DNA of 64,000 nt from Haloimpatiens sp. FM7315. GTDB taxonomy: Bacteria > Bacillota > Clostridia > Clostridiales > Clostridiaceae. The DNA lies in NCBI GenBank assembly GCA_041861885.1, contig JBGVUE010000001.1, positions 2,654,001-2,718,000 on the forward strand, read 5' to 3'. The notes under the pieces are model-generated. The model had not been told where the DNA came from. It was given only the letters and a program-made list of their open reading frames with translations, and did not search any database. The position numbers and the translations under genes are program-made. Shown piece after piece: positions 1 to 7,633 of this stretch. Numbering within the stretch: position 1 is the stretch's first letter; each line of letters opens with the position of its first letter.

Positions 1-357
1 AGTTACAAATTTACCACCTACAATATGCCAAGGTTTAAAAGGCAGTGGCAAAATAAAATCTAAATCCTTTGAAAAATACAAGGTATTTATGCTATAAAAA
101 ATGCCAAAAAGGAATATCAAAAGGCAACTAATGGAAAATCCCAAAGATAAAACTGCGGACTGTTGATTTATCATAGCAAACACATCATAAAAATTTGAAG
201 TAATTTCAAAAATTATAAAAGCTATGGGTAAAAAACATAAAAACATAAAAACATACATGAGAGATTTTTTTAATTTTAATTTACTTTTGCTGTTTTGTGA
301 TATTGAATTTTCTCCTGTCTTTAAAAATAATTTAGTAAGAAGTATTAACTTATTCAT
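1..357 (-). CDS. ABC transporter permease, N-terminal part (cut by window edge)
   Basis: The frame is open from an ATG at 357 to the window edge, about 119 codons. After a basic N-terminal stretch it shows two hydrophobic segments (around residues 44-60 and 75-97), followed by a loop rich in acidic residues and PLPFKPW. That pattern is typical of large clostridial ABC-2 type export permeases. The start overlaps the stop of the upstream ATPase gene by 8 bp, so the two are translationally coupled and should form one transporter. The substrate cannot be inferred. The rest of the gene lies outside the window. Confidence 0.75.
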   Translation of the reverse strand, partial: MNKLILLTKLFLKTGENSISQNSKSKLKLKKSLMYVFMFLCFLPIAFIIFEITSNFYDVFAMINQQSAVLSLGFSISCLLIFLFGIFYSINTLYFSKDLDFILPLPFKPWHIVGGKFVT

Positions 358-1075
358 TTTCAGTCATCTCCAAGAACATCTTCTCAAGGGATTCGCTTTC
401 TTTAAAATGCTCTCTCATTTCCTCTAATGTACCACAAAATAGCACTTTACCTTTATTTATTATAGCTACCCTATCACATAATTTTTCAGCAACTTCAAGA
501 ACATGAGTGGAAAAGAATACAGTTTTACCAGCATTTGCATGTTCTCTCATCATTTCTTTTAAAATATAAGAAGACTTTGGATCTAATCCTGTCATAGGTT
601 CATCTAATATCCATACTTCAGGATTGTGTATTAAAACCCCCATAATAACTATCTTTTGTCTCATACCATGAGAATAGCTTTGTATTTTATCTCCTAAGGC
701 ACTTTCCATAGAAAACCTTTCGCTTAAAGTTTTTATTCTATCTTTTCTATCTTTTACAGATACATCATAAGCATCTGCCATAAAATTAAGGTATTCTACA
801 CCTTTTAGTCTTAAAAACATATCAGGACTATCAGGAACAAATCCAAACTGCTTTTTTGCTTTTAGTGGTTCTTTTTCAATATCTGCTTTATTAATTTCGA
901 TATTTCCTGAACTAGGTATTATAACCCCTGTTATCATCTTTATAGTAGTAGTTTTTCCAGCCCCATTAGGTCCTAAAAATCCAAATATTTCTCCATCTCT
1001 TATGTTTAAGTTTAAATCTTTTACTGCATAGGCAGTTCCGTTATAACTTTTACTTATATTATTTAAGGTAATCAT
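350..1075 (-). CDS. ABC transporter ATP-binding protein
   Basis: A 241-residue cytoplasmic ATPase that would power the permease encoded just downstream. Walker A (GPNGAGKTT, about residues 35-43), a signature variant (YSHGMRQK, about 133-140), Walker B with catalytic Glu (VWILDEP, about 153-159) and the switch His (FFSTH) are all present. Length and the GLDP D-loop fit the CcmA/EcsA type of exporters. The start is supported by a GGAGG-like site just upstream. The gene overlaps the permease gene by 8 bp. Family assignment is firm; the cargo is unknown. Confidence 0.9.
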   Translation of the reverse strand: MITLNNISKSYNGTAYAVKDLNLNIRDGEIFGFLGPNGAGKTTTIKMITGVIIPSSGNIEINKADIEKEPLKAKKQFGFVPDSPDMFLRLKGVEYLNFMADAYDVSVKDRKDRIKTLSERFSMESALGDKIQSYSHGMRQKIVIMGVLIHNPEVWILDEPMTGLDPKSSYILKEMMREHANAGKTVFFSTHVLEVAEKLCDRVAIINKGKVLFCGTLEEMREHFKESESLEKMFLEMTENE

Positions 1076-1108
1076 ATTTTTTCCTCCCTTTATTTTTAAT
1101 CTAATTAT

Positions 1109-1137
1109 ATTATAATAAGTTTAAACAGTATTTTCAA
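1109..1137 (-). promoter_or_regulatory. sigma-A type promoter for the ABC operon
   Basis: On the minus strand TTGAAA (1132-1137) and TATAAT (1109-1114) are separated by exactly 17 bp, about 35 bp upstream of the ATPase start. Confidence 0.6.
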
Positions 1138-1409
1138 GTTATTTAAATCCTAAAATGTGATATTTAATACGTTATTTAATGATATACATAACTTATTTTC
1201 TTTTTTTCGTAGTAGTTTGTTTAAATTTTAACTATTCACTTCATGTTCTATTTTTTACATAAAAAGTAAAATAACCTATGAATAGAAAAATATATAGATT
1301 ACTAAACTATCCTTTGCATTGAAAATTAAAATTATTAAGTAAATTTTACCATTTAATTATTTTTATTTCAGTATTATTTGCTTCTGCTTAAGTGAATAAT
1401 CATATAAAC
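1138..1409. other. intergenic region, no gene seen
   Basis: A+T-rich spacer between the ABC operon promoter and the spmB stop. I see no ORF, no RNA gene and no convincing terminator hairpin for spmB. Confidence 0.5.
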
Positions 1410-1928
1410 TTATATAATTGCCCTAGTTATAAATACTGCCATTATTATAGCTGTTAAATCAGCAAATATAGCTGCCCACAAAGTGTGCCTTATTTTCTTA
1501 ATATTTACCGCACCATAGTATACTGTAAGGGTGTAAAATATGGTTTCCGTAGAACCCATAATTATAGATGCCACAAGGCCAATATAGGTATCTGGACCAT
1601 ATCTTTTTAATATATCTGTAAAAACCCCCATAGCCCCACTTCCAGACAAGGGTTTTACCATTACAAGTGGGACTACCTCTGAAGGTAGACCTATTATGTT
1701 AACTAAAGGTTTAACTAGTGAAATAAAAGAATCTAAAAGCTTTGAATCTCTAAACACTCCAACTGCAATAAGCATTGCAAGTAAATAAGGAAATATCTTG
1801 AAACATATGTAAACTCCATCCTTTGCTCCTTCAACAAAACACTCATAAACTTTCACTCCATTTTTTATCCCATATAAAATCACTAATCCTATAATTATAG
1901 GAATTATGCTTTTTATAATATACCCCAT
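1410..1928 (-). CDS. spmB: spore maturation protein B
   Basis: A 172-residue integral membrane protein of the nucleoside-recognition (Gate) family. Four to five hydrophobic segments are visible, with the conserved loops KPLSGSGAMGVFTDILKRYGPD and MGSTETIFYT that mark SpmB. In Bacillus and Clostridium SpmA and SpmB act together in dehydration of the spore core and heat resistance. It follows spmA in the same direction with about 120 bp between them, so the pair is probably co-transcribed. Length matches the family. Confidence 0.93.
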   Translation of the reverse strand: MGYIIKSIIPIIIGLVILYGIKNGVKVYECFVEGAKDGVYICFKIFPYLLAMLIAVGVFRDSKLLDSFISLVKPLVNIIGLPSEVVPLVMVKPLSGSGAMGVFTDILKRYGPDTYIGLVASIIMGSTETIFYTLTVYYGAVNIKKIRHTLWAAIFADLTAIIMAVFITRAII

Positions 1929-2047
1929 TAAATCTTGCCTCCTATTTTAAAATAATATAAAGTTTACTTACCTTCTAAAATTCAAATACCCCTTTGTTTC
2001 AATTTATATTCTGTAATATATTTTGTAAAATGTATTTTTTAATCCTT

Positions 2048-2623
2048 CTAAAAGTATTTCTCTAAAATTTTGCATATAAGACATCCAACAACTGCAGCAG
2101 TACCTGTGGCTATTATAGCTGGAAGCATTATTACTGCTGGATTATTTGAATTACAGGCAGCTCTTATAGATATTACAGAAGTTGGAACAATTTGTATGCA
2201 AGCAGCATTTAAAACTAAAAATAAAGCCATATCATCGCTGGCCTTATCTTTTTCTGGATTTAGTTTTTGCATCTCTTCCATAGCTTTAATTCCAAAGGGA
2301 GTAGCCGCATTAGAAAGTCCCATCATATTAGATGTTAAATTCATAACAATAAATCCTAAAGCTTTTTCACTTTTAACTGCGCTTTTAAATAATCTCTTTA
2401 ATATTGGTTTTAAAATAAAGGCTAATTTATCTGTAAGACCACTTTTTTGAGCTATTCTCATTACCCCGCACCATAAACACATCATTCCAACAAGCTTTAC
2501 CATTAATTCAACTGTAGAATATGTTGTATTTACAATAGATTTAGATATGATTTCTCCACTTCCTGTTATTATCCCAAAAACTATACTTGAAAATAACATT
2601 ATAAACCATATTATATTTATCAA
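2048..2623 (-). CDS. spmA: spore maturation protein A
   Basis: A 191-residue membrane protein of the SpmA family. It starts INIIWFIMLFSSIVFGIITG and has the conserved NLTSNMMGLSNAATPFGIKAM block near residue 95-115. It is the partner of SpmB, encoded immediately downstream, and is expected in the forespore or spore membrane. The ATG is preceded by a GGAGG-like site. There is no sign of damage. Confidence 0.93.
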   Translation of the reverse strand: MINIIWFIMLFSSIVFGIITGSGEIISKSIVNTTYSTVELMVKLVGMMCLWCGVMRIAQKSGLTDKLAFILKPILKRLFKSAVKSEKALGFIVMNLTSNMMGLSNAATPFGIKAMEEMQKLNPEKDKASDDMALFLVLNAACIQIVPTSVISIRAACNSNNPAVIMLPAIIATGTAAVVGCLICKILEKYF

Positions 2624-2701
2624 TGCTCTCCTCCATAATTAAAATATTAGTCTTTAATTTATATGAAATAGTTTACTGTTTTATTATTACATAATTCAAA
2701 T

Positions 2702-2753
2702 AAAAAACTGGCCTTATAAAAGCAGTTAAAAGTGCCCTTATAAAGCCAGTTTA
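2702..2753. terminator. terminator downstream of the alcohol dehydrogenase gene
   Basis: A long imperfect inverted repeat pairs AAACTGGC with GCCAGTTT and continues through TTATAA arms. It ends in a T run when read on the minus strand, just after the dehydrogenase stop at 2770. Confidence 0.6.
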
Positions 2754-2769
2754 ATTAATTAATATTTAA

Positions 2770-3866
2770 TTACATTAAGCTGTTTTTATATATGTTTAAA
2801 ATGTCTTCTCTTTTTACTTCAAAAGGATGATTCTTTAATTTAGCCTTATTATTTATCATAGTTTCTGTATACTCATTAATTTCTTTTTCATTAACTCCTT
2901 TAAATGAACCTAAAAGTTCTTTTAAAAATCCTCCAAATTCATCTAAATCTTTCATATTTAATATTTCAAGTATATTATTAACTTTTTTCTTATCCTCACA
3001 GAAACTTAAATACTCCTTTAATAAAAGTCCATTGGCCTTTCCATGGGGTATGTTATGAAAATAAGTTAGAGCATATCCCATACCATGAGGTAAAGAAGTA
3101 CCAGACTCTGCTATAACCATACCCGCTATAGTAGACATTAAAATTAGCTTTTCCCTTATTTCATAAGTAAATTCTCTTTTTAAAAAAGCCTCCCTACATT
3201 CACTAAACAAAGCCATGCCTTCTTTAGAGAGTGCATCGCTTAAAACGCTAGCATTTATTGTTAAATATCCCTCTATAAGGTGAGATAAGGCATCTACACC
3301 TGTATTAATAGTTACACTATCTGGAGTTGACATTAAGTATTTAGCATCTAAAAATGCTATCTTTGGAAATACACTGTGGGAAAATCCCTTTTTAGTTTTA
3401 GATCTGTGATCTGTAAATATAGCATACTGAGTAACTTCAGATCCTGTTCCAGCTGTAGTTGGTATAGCTATAACTTCAATAGACTCAAGTTTTTTTGCCA
3501 AAAATAAATCCTCTTTTTTGCTTCTTTGTTTTTTATTAAAACTCCAATTCCTTTAGCAGAATCTAATGAAGAGCCTCCTCCAAGACCTATTATAAAATCA
3601 ACTTTTTCACTTTTACCAATACTCGCTGCCTTCTCAACCATTTCCATAGATGGATTTTCTTCTACTTCATCAAATATAACATATTCTATATTTTGCTTTT
3701 CTAAAGCCTTAGTCAAATCCTTTAGAGAGCCATTTTTTTTAGATGATGCTTTTCCTGTAATTATAAAGGCTTTTTTACCAAAGGATTTTAATAAATCTGC
3801 ATTATTTATAATTACATCTTTTCCACATAAAATTTTTGTTGGCATAAAATAAGAAAAACTCTTCAC
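2770..3866 (-). CDS. iron-containing alcohol dehydrogenase (frame broken at a T6 run)
   Basis: Group III (iron-containing) alcohol dehydrogenase, about 365 residues, NAD(P)-dependent. The N-terminal half has the Rossmann-like GLGGGSSLDSAKG loop. The C-terminal half has the metal ligands of the family: the Asp and first His in VDALSHLIEGY, then two His in HGMGYALTYFHNIPHG. It starts at a GTG (3866) with AGGAGAG upstream. The reading frame breaks at the T run 3514-3519; one more base restores a continuous protein of normal length. I treat the break as a sequencing error. Alcohol or aldehyde substrate unknown. It appears monocistronic. Confidence 0.85.
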
Positions 3867-4088
3867 AATACCACTCTCCTTAATTATTAATTTACTTTTT
3901 TATATAACAATAATATCAAAGTTAAGTAATGTCCTTCTAAAAAACAATCCACAAAATAATAAGCCTAAAGTTTTTTAATATATTACAAAAATTATAACAT
4001 ATTATTTGAATAAATCTGTGATTTAGTGGAAAAATATTATAGTGAGTATAGTTACAGGATTATAAAAATAGCTTAGGAAGGTGATTTT

Positions 4089-4274
4089 GTGGATTACTCA
4101 AGGGCAAAACAAATTATGGAATCTAAAAACAACATACCTGTTTATTACAAAAATACTCCTGTATGGATTAAAAAACTTGATAAAGATAAAGGAACTTGTG
4201 AAGTTACCAATTTAAATACAGATAACCATATGATAGTTCCAACAAAAACTCTAAACGACATAAATCTAAAATAA
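4089..4274 (+). CDS. sspH: H-type small acid-soluble spore protein
   Basis: A 61-residue protein that begins MDYSRAKQIMESKNNIPVYY and contains PVWIKKLD and a VPTKTL block near the C terminus. This matches the SspH family, minor DNA-associated spore proteins made in the forespore. The ribosome site AGGAAGGTGAT lies just before the start. It stands alone and converges on the terminator at 4352-4381 together with the original end of the rubrerythrin gene. Confidence 0.85.
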   Translation: MDYSRAKQIMESKNNIPVYYKNTPVWIKKLDKDKGTCEVTNLNTDNHMIVPTKTLNDINLK

Positions 4275-4351
4275 AAATTTATTGAAGCCCCTTAAACTTT
4301 ACCATTAAAAGTTTTTTGTGCTTTACCCCCCAAAACATATAAATTAAAATA

Positions 4352-4381
4352 CAGCTATACCTTTACTTTAAGGTATAGCTG
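4352..4381. terminator. bidirectional terminator between sspH and the rubrerythrin remnant
   Basis: A perfect 12-bp stem (CAGCTATACCTT / AAGGTATAGCTG) with a 6-nt loop, flanked by T-rich sequence on the plus side and A-rich on the other. It would have ended both sspH and the rubrerythrin gene before the phage integrated. Confidence 0.85.
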
Positions 4382-4425
4382 CATTTTTTAATAATAAAAA
4401 TGTGTATTTATATAAATCTTGGGGA

Positions 4426-4494
4426 TTACTTAGCAAAATGTCTTTCTAATAAACCCTTAAATGCTCTACCATGTCTTGCTTCATCCTTACACAT
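4426..4494 (-). pseudogene. displaced 3' end of the reverse-rubrerythrin gene
   Basis: Read on the minus strand this encodes the last residues of the rubrerythrin found at 45555-46097, up to RHFAK and a TAA. It is the original chromosomal end of that gene, separated from its body by the prophage. The phage-borne replacement end codes for ...HFA without the final Lys. Confidence 0.9.
4433..4494. repeat. attL, 62-bp direct repeat
   Basis: Identical over 62 bp to 45559-45620. It diverges immediately on both sides (A versus T before it, A versus T after it). It lies in the rubrerythrin coding sequence and marks the left edge of the prophage. Confidence 0.95.
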
Positions 4495-4547
4495 AAACTA
4501 AAATCAACTTATTTTAAAGCGTTATACGTAGTTTATTTTTTAATCTT

Positions 4548-4739
4548 CATACATTTCCCCCACCATTTGCCCACATGTTTTCTAGTGTGGGCATTTTTTT
4601 AATTCTAAAATTGGTATAAGTATTTTGTCTATTTTTATTATCTGTATATTTTCACTTAATATTAAATTGTATATGTATAATTTACTTATTTTTAGTTTTT
4701 CAGATAACTCATTAACTGTAAAAAAATATTTTTTTCCAT
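4548..4739 (-). CDS. putative excisionase, small HTH protein
   Basis: A 63-residue protein next to attL. Residues 5-45 (YFFTVNELSEKLKISKLYIY and following) match the MerR/excisionase-like HTH_17 pattern, with a TV-x-E-x-(S/A) helix followed by a wing (KIDKILIP). AGGAAAGGTG lies 7-10 nt before the ATG. In excised phage DNA the gene sits beside attP and close to the integrase, as expected for Xis. The end of the coding sequence overlaps presumed integrase arm sites. Excisionase function is inferred from position and fold; an alternative is a small regulator. Confidence 0.6.
4568..4599 (+). promoter_or_regulatory. left integrase arm sites, also able to form a terminator-like hairpin
   Basis: TGCCCACA (4568-4575) and its inverse TGTGGGCA (4586-4593) are followed by a T run. 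The same octamer core recurs as TAGTGGGCAT near attR at 45381 and 45397. Such repeats on both sides of a core site are typical of arm-type integrase sites. Confidence 0.5.
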
Positions 4740-4772
4740 TTCAAAATCACCTTTCCTCTTATGAATAATTTT

Positions 4773-4801
4773 ATGATACCACCTATTTATTTATTTGTAA
4801 A
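4773..4801 (-). promoter_or_regulatory. promoter of the putative excisionase gene
   Basis: On the minus strand TTTACA (4796-4801) and TATCAT (4773-4778) are spaced by 17 bp, 34 bp upstream of the excisionase ATG. The -35 element abuts the LexA box. Confidence 0.5.
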
Positions 4802-4814
4802 GAACATACGTTCT
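4801..4814. promoter_or_regulatory. LexA (SOS) box
   Basis: The palindrome AGAACATACGTTCT contains GAAC-N4-GTTC, the Gram-positive LexA/DinR consensus. It overlaps the -35 element of the excisionase promoter, so DNA damage would be expected to release this promoter. Confidence 0.6.
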
Positions 4815-4857
4815 ATATAGGATGTAGTTTCTATACTTATAATTTTACCACGATTTT

Positions 4858-4876
4858 CTATCGCTACCAGCGATAG
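4858..4876. promoter_or_regulatory. operator-like inverted repeat
   Basis: CTATCGCT-ACC-AGCGATAG is a perfect 8-bp inverted repeat between the excisionase gene and the XRE gene. It may bind the XRE protein encoded at 4978. Confidence 0.4.
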
Positions 4877-4977
4877 TTTCGACAATTTCCAACAGTTACA
4901 ATATTTTCATATAGTTATTTCATATTTTATATAATATAATTTTAATATAATAATAATTAAAATTATAAGGTGCTAAT

Positions 4978-5177
4978 ATGGTATGTCTACTGAAGATAAA
5001 AGAAATTAGAGAAAGTAAAGAAATGACACAAACAGAACTCGCAAAAAAATCCGGACTATCACAGAGCTATCTGAGCGAATTAGAACATAATAAAAAAGTC
5101 CTACACTTAGACAACTTTGTAAAATAGCAGAAGCTTTGGACATACATCCTTCTAAACTAGTATATTATTTGCCTTAA
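4978..5177 (+). CDS. XRE-family HTH regulator, frame broken at an A6 run
   Basis: A compact Cro/CI-like DNA-binding protein. As read, translation stops after 49 codons, but one more A in the run at 5092-5097 gives a normal 66-residue XRE protein. The restored frame has the helices MTQTELAKKSGLSQSYLSEL and then SPTLRQLCKIAEALDIHPSKL. It is preceded by AAGGTG. It lies between the excisionase and an RHH gene and is transcribed away from attL. It could be a regulator of excision or of the partition/rep cassette; this is inference. The single-base defect looks technical. Confidence 0.7.
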
Positions 5178-5250
5178 AAGTGATACATTTAGTGTCACTT
5201 TTAACACATAGTGTTGCACCCCTTATATACTTAAATAAGAGGTGCGTATA

Positions 5251-5403
5251 ATGATAAAAAAAGAAAACACTAGAATTAATGTTACTATTTCTAAAAAAAT
5301 TCATGAAATGCTTGTAAAAGAAGCTGAATATGAAGATAGAAGTGTAAGCAATTTAGTCTTACAGATAATAAAAAAACATTATAATATTAAAAATGATGAT
5401 TGA
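5251..5403 (+). CDS. ribbon-helix-helix (Arc/CopG-type) protein
   Basis: A 50-residue protein. A beta strand (TRINVTISKKIHEML) is followed by a helix with EAEYEDRSVSNLVLQII, the usual Arc/MetJ layout. It is preceded by GAGGTG. It is followed at once by a bidirectional terminator that it shares with the converging parR gene. Such proteins control plasmid copy number, partition operons or lysogeny promoters; which applies here is not shown by the sequence. Confidence 0.75.
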   Translation: MIKKENTRINVTISKKIHEMLVKEAEYEDRSVSNLVLQIIKKHYNIKNDD

Positions 5404-5430
5404 AAAGCTCTAGAATAACTAGAGCTTTTT
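5404..5430. terminator. bidirectional terminator between RHH gene and parR
   Basis: AAAAGCTCTAG and CTAGAGCTTTTT form a perfect stem with a 5-nt loop, with T runs on both strands. Confidence 0.85.
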
Positions 5431-5442
5431 CTGTATAAGCAT

Positions 5443-5790
5443 TTATAAAAATTTATTTAGTTCTTCTAATTCATTTTGCTCTAATTCACTCACTTGTGGT
5501 AATTGTTGCTCACTATTACTCATAGTGAGTAACTTATTATCACTATCACTCACTATATTATTATCAAAGTTACTCACTTGTAATGACTTATCCTTACTTT
5601 GACTAACTTGTATTTGAGTTACTTGTGGTAACTTTGTATTACAGTTACTCACTATATAGCTATAAATTATTTCCTTAATAGCTGCGTTTGTATCTATGCA
5701 GCCGTCAAGGAATTTTATAATTTCTTTTTCTTTATCTTTAGAGCTATTAAGCGTAAATTGAACCCTTCTACTATTTTTACTTATTGCCAT
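5443..5790 (-). CDS. parR: ParR-like centromere-binding protein
   Basis: A 115-residue protein encoded directly after parM, overlapping it by 14 bp. The N-terminal third (RRVQFTLNSSKDKEKEIIKF and following) reads like an RHH DNA-binding domain with a short strand. The C-terminal half is low complexity (repeated QVS/VSN units) and ends in an acidic tail ELEQNELEELNKFL. That layout (RHH plus a disordered tail that binds actin-like filaments) fits ParR. Assignment depends mostly on the ParM neighbour. The region coding the tail contains repeated GTTACTCACT-like decamers (see finding). Confidence 0.65.
   Translation of the reverse strand: MAISKNSRRVQFTLNSSKDKEKEIIKFLDGCIDTNAAIKEIIYSYIVSNCNTKLPQVTQIQVSQSKDKSLQVSNFDNNIVSDSDNKLLTMSNSEQQLPQVSELEQNELEELNKFL
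5484..5653. repeat. six GTTACTCACT-like decamers inside parR
   Basis: GTTACTCACT occurs at 5569-5578 and 5644-5653 and inverted at 5524-5533. Near copies lie at about 5485-5494, 5505-5514 and 5545-5554. TTACTCA-TAG-TGAGTAA forms a perfect inverted repeat near 5517-5533. This may be a partition site, or simply the codons of the repeated Val-Ser-Asn/Gln tail. Confidence 0.5.
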
Positions 5791-6646
5791 TTGCCCATAC
5801 CTTCTTACTAGCTTCTAGCGCTCCTTCTACGTTGCTTGTTAACGCCCTTGGATGAATCTTAAATTTTCTTAATGGTAATTTGCTTATATAATCCTTTAAC
5901 ATTAAGCTTGTACCACCAGTAAAAATTACACTGTAGGTTTTTAAATTAGCATACGGCTTAACTGCATTTAATATATCGCCTAAGAATGTTAAATATTGCT
6001 TGGGTTCTACTTTAATTAATCCATTTCCTATTAGCCTTTGAATATCTTCCTCGGAAAAATCTTCCCCTTTAGCATTTTCTAAACTCTTAATTTTAGAATA
6101 GAAGTCAAATGATCCTAACTTAACTGTATTAGTTTTTACTATTTTTCCATTCTCTAATACACAAATATTTATAGTTCTTGAACCTAAATCCAATATGCAT
6201 ACATCACCTTTTCTGTACTCTAAATCCAAACTATAATAGCTTGCATACCCTTCTGGAAGCACTAACAAATCATTTATTTTTATATTTCTGTCCACACCAT
6301 TAAATTTAAAATTAAATATTTTACCTTTAAGAGTTTCAACCAATTTTATTTTGTTTTTCATTTGTATTATAGGTAGCAATAGAGTTAGGTTTGTTTCTTT
6401 AGTATCTTCATTATTGGCTTTTCCTATAGCATATAGTAATTGTGCCATATAATCTCTGTCAGCCTTATTAAACTCCCTTGAAAGTTCTCCTACACCTATA
6501 TAAGTTGTAATCCCATTATATTCTATTCTTTTGAACCCTTCTTCATAGCTTTGGTAGTCATTAGTTATTTTAGAACTAAAAGCCCCTTTATTATCTCCTG
6601 TGTATTTAATATTAATATTTCCTAAATCTATAACTGTAATTTTCAT
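5777..6646 (-). CDS. parM: ParM-like actin-family segregation ATPase
   Basis: A 289-residue actin-fold protein. Phosphate-1 loop VIDLGNINIKY at the N terminus, phosphate-2 loop ILDLGSRTINI near residue 150 and the adenosine motif VIFTGGTSLML near residue 242 are in the correct order and spacing. Plasmid ParM proteins polymerise into filaments that push sister plasmids apart; ParR couples filaments to DNA. GGAGGGG lies just before the ATG. Finding this next to ParR and Rep-like genes in an integrated prophage is unusual. An alternative is an Alp-type actin with another cargo. Confidence 0.85.
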   Translation of the reverse strand: MKITVIDLGNINIKYTGDNKGAFSSKITNDYQSYEEGFKRIEYNGITTYIGVGELSREFNKADRDYMAQLLYAIGKANNEDTKETNLTLLLPIIQMKNKIKLVETLKGKIFNFKFNGVDRNIKINDLLVLPEGYASYYSLDLEYRKGDVCILDLGSRTINICVLENGKIVKTNTVKLGSFDFYSKIKSLENAKGEDFSEEDIQRLIGNGLIKVEPKQYLTFLGDILNAVKPYANLKTYSVIFTGGTSLMLKDYISKLPLRKFKIHPRALTSNVEGALEASKKVWANGNK

Positions 6647-6676
6647 CTAAACCCCTCCATTATATTTAAATAATTC

Positions 6677-6775
6677 TTAATAAACTATGTCTGCAATTTT
6701 AAATAACATAACAATCACCATGCCTGAACCTAAAAATCCAAATATATTATCTTTTATTTTTCCTTTTCTGCTCAT
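6677..6775 (-). CDS. 32-residue single-span membrane peptide
   Basis: The peptide starts MSRKGKIKD and then has one hydrophobic helix (NIFGFLGSGMVIVMLFKIAD). GGAGG sits 10 nt before the ATG. It lies between rep and parM, behind a structured leader (6807-6855). Size and topology resemble type I toxin peptides of plasmids, but I do not recognise the family; it may instead be a plain small membrane protein. Confidence 0.5.
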   Translation of the reverse strand: MSRKGKIKDNIFGFLGSGMVIVMLFKIADIVY

Positions 6776-6806
6776 TTCCTTATATCCTCCCTTGATTATT
6801 AACCAC

Positions 6807-6862
6807 CACTAGGATATAATTGACTTGCGACGGTCTGTATCCTAGGATATGGGCTTTTTTTA
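6807..6862. promoter_or_regulatory. hairpin region with plus-strand terminator features
   Basis: CTAGGATA and TATCCTAG form an 8-bp stem around a loop with a short inner GAC/GTC helix. They are followed on the plus strand by GATATGGGC and a T run. It could end a plus-strand (antisense) RNA or be the leader of the membrane-peptide mRNA. Confidence 0.45.
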
Positions 6863-6899
6863 TTTTACATTTTTCATTTTTAATTGATTTTTAAGAATT

Positions 6900-7610
6900 T
6901 TATCCCTCCTGATACAATGAATTATTACTCTTAATGCCCAGTAATCGTCTTTCAAGTTCCTCAAAATTATATTTCCTTTGGCTAAAATCGTTAAAGGCAC
7001 TTTTGGGCTTACTTTCTTTGCTTGCTATATTGTTTTTTATACACCACAGTGTATATTTAAAAAGATTTTTAACATTGTTTTGCTGCATAGTGTATTTATA
7101 AGCTTGAATTATCTTTAGAATATTATTACCAGCAATCTTTAAGAGCTCTTTGGATTGTTTAGTATCAAATCCAGTTTCTTTAGACACTATAGTTTCATCT
7201 GTAGTAGTTTCATTTGTTACAACATCTTTTTCTATTGATGGCTCTATAATTTCATCAATATCTATTTGCCCTTCTATTGGAGCATTGCCGTTGCTATCAA
7301 TGTGTGTAGGTTTATTTTCCTCTACTGGAGTAGCTTTTACTCCTTGCGTTTTTAAAGAATATTCATATACAAATTTTCCATTAATACTCTTCTTAACTTG
7401 TATTAATAGACCTTTCTCTTTAAGCTCCTTCCAAGCTCTATTGAATCTAATAGGTCCCAAGCCAGTAACGGATTTAATGTGAGACTTGTTAATCTTAAAT
7501 CCTGGAATTGATATATATCTAGAAATGACCATATAAATACCCTTAGCGTCAAAAGATAGGTTTTCACTTTCTATTATTGAATTATCTATTTTAGTAAATC
7601 CGTTGCACAT
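6900..7610 (-). CDS. winged-helix replication-initiator-like protein
   Basis: A 236-residue protein. Residues about 1-85 form the winged-helix layout seen in RepA/DnaD-type proteins (FTKIDNSIIESENLSFDAKG, then FNRAWKELKEKGLLI and the wing KFVYEYSLKT). A low-complexity acidic linker (about 90-150) leads to a C-terminal helical block with FNDFSQRKYNFEELERRLLG, common in plasmid and phage replication proteins. It lies upstream of parM in the same direction. A paralogous N-terminal domain is encoded at 8772. Replication initiation is inferred from fold and context. Confidence 0.65.
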   Translation of the reverse strand: MCNGFTKIDNSIIESENLSFDAKGIYMVISRYISIPGFKINKSHIKSVTGLGPIRFNRAWKELKEKGLLIQVKKSINGKFVYEYSLKTQGVKATPVEENKPTHIDSNGNAPIEGQIDIDEIIEPSIEKDVVTNETTTDETIVSKETGFDTKQSKELLKIAGNNILKIIQAYKYTMQQNNVKNLFKYTLWCIKNNIASKESKPKSAFNDFSQRKYNFEELERRLLGIKSNNSLYQEG

Positions 7611-7633
7611 GGTTTAGCCTCCTTGAATTATTT

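Noticed and set aside
2770..3866. Alcohol dehydrogenase pseudogene
   Set aside because: Both halves keep all conserved residues and the only defect is a one-base contraction of a T run, like many others here.
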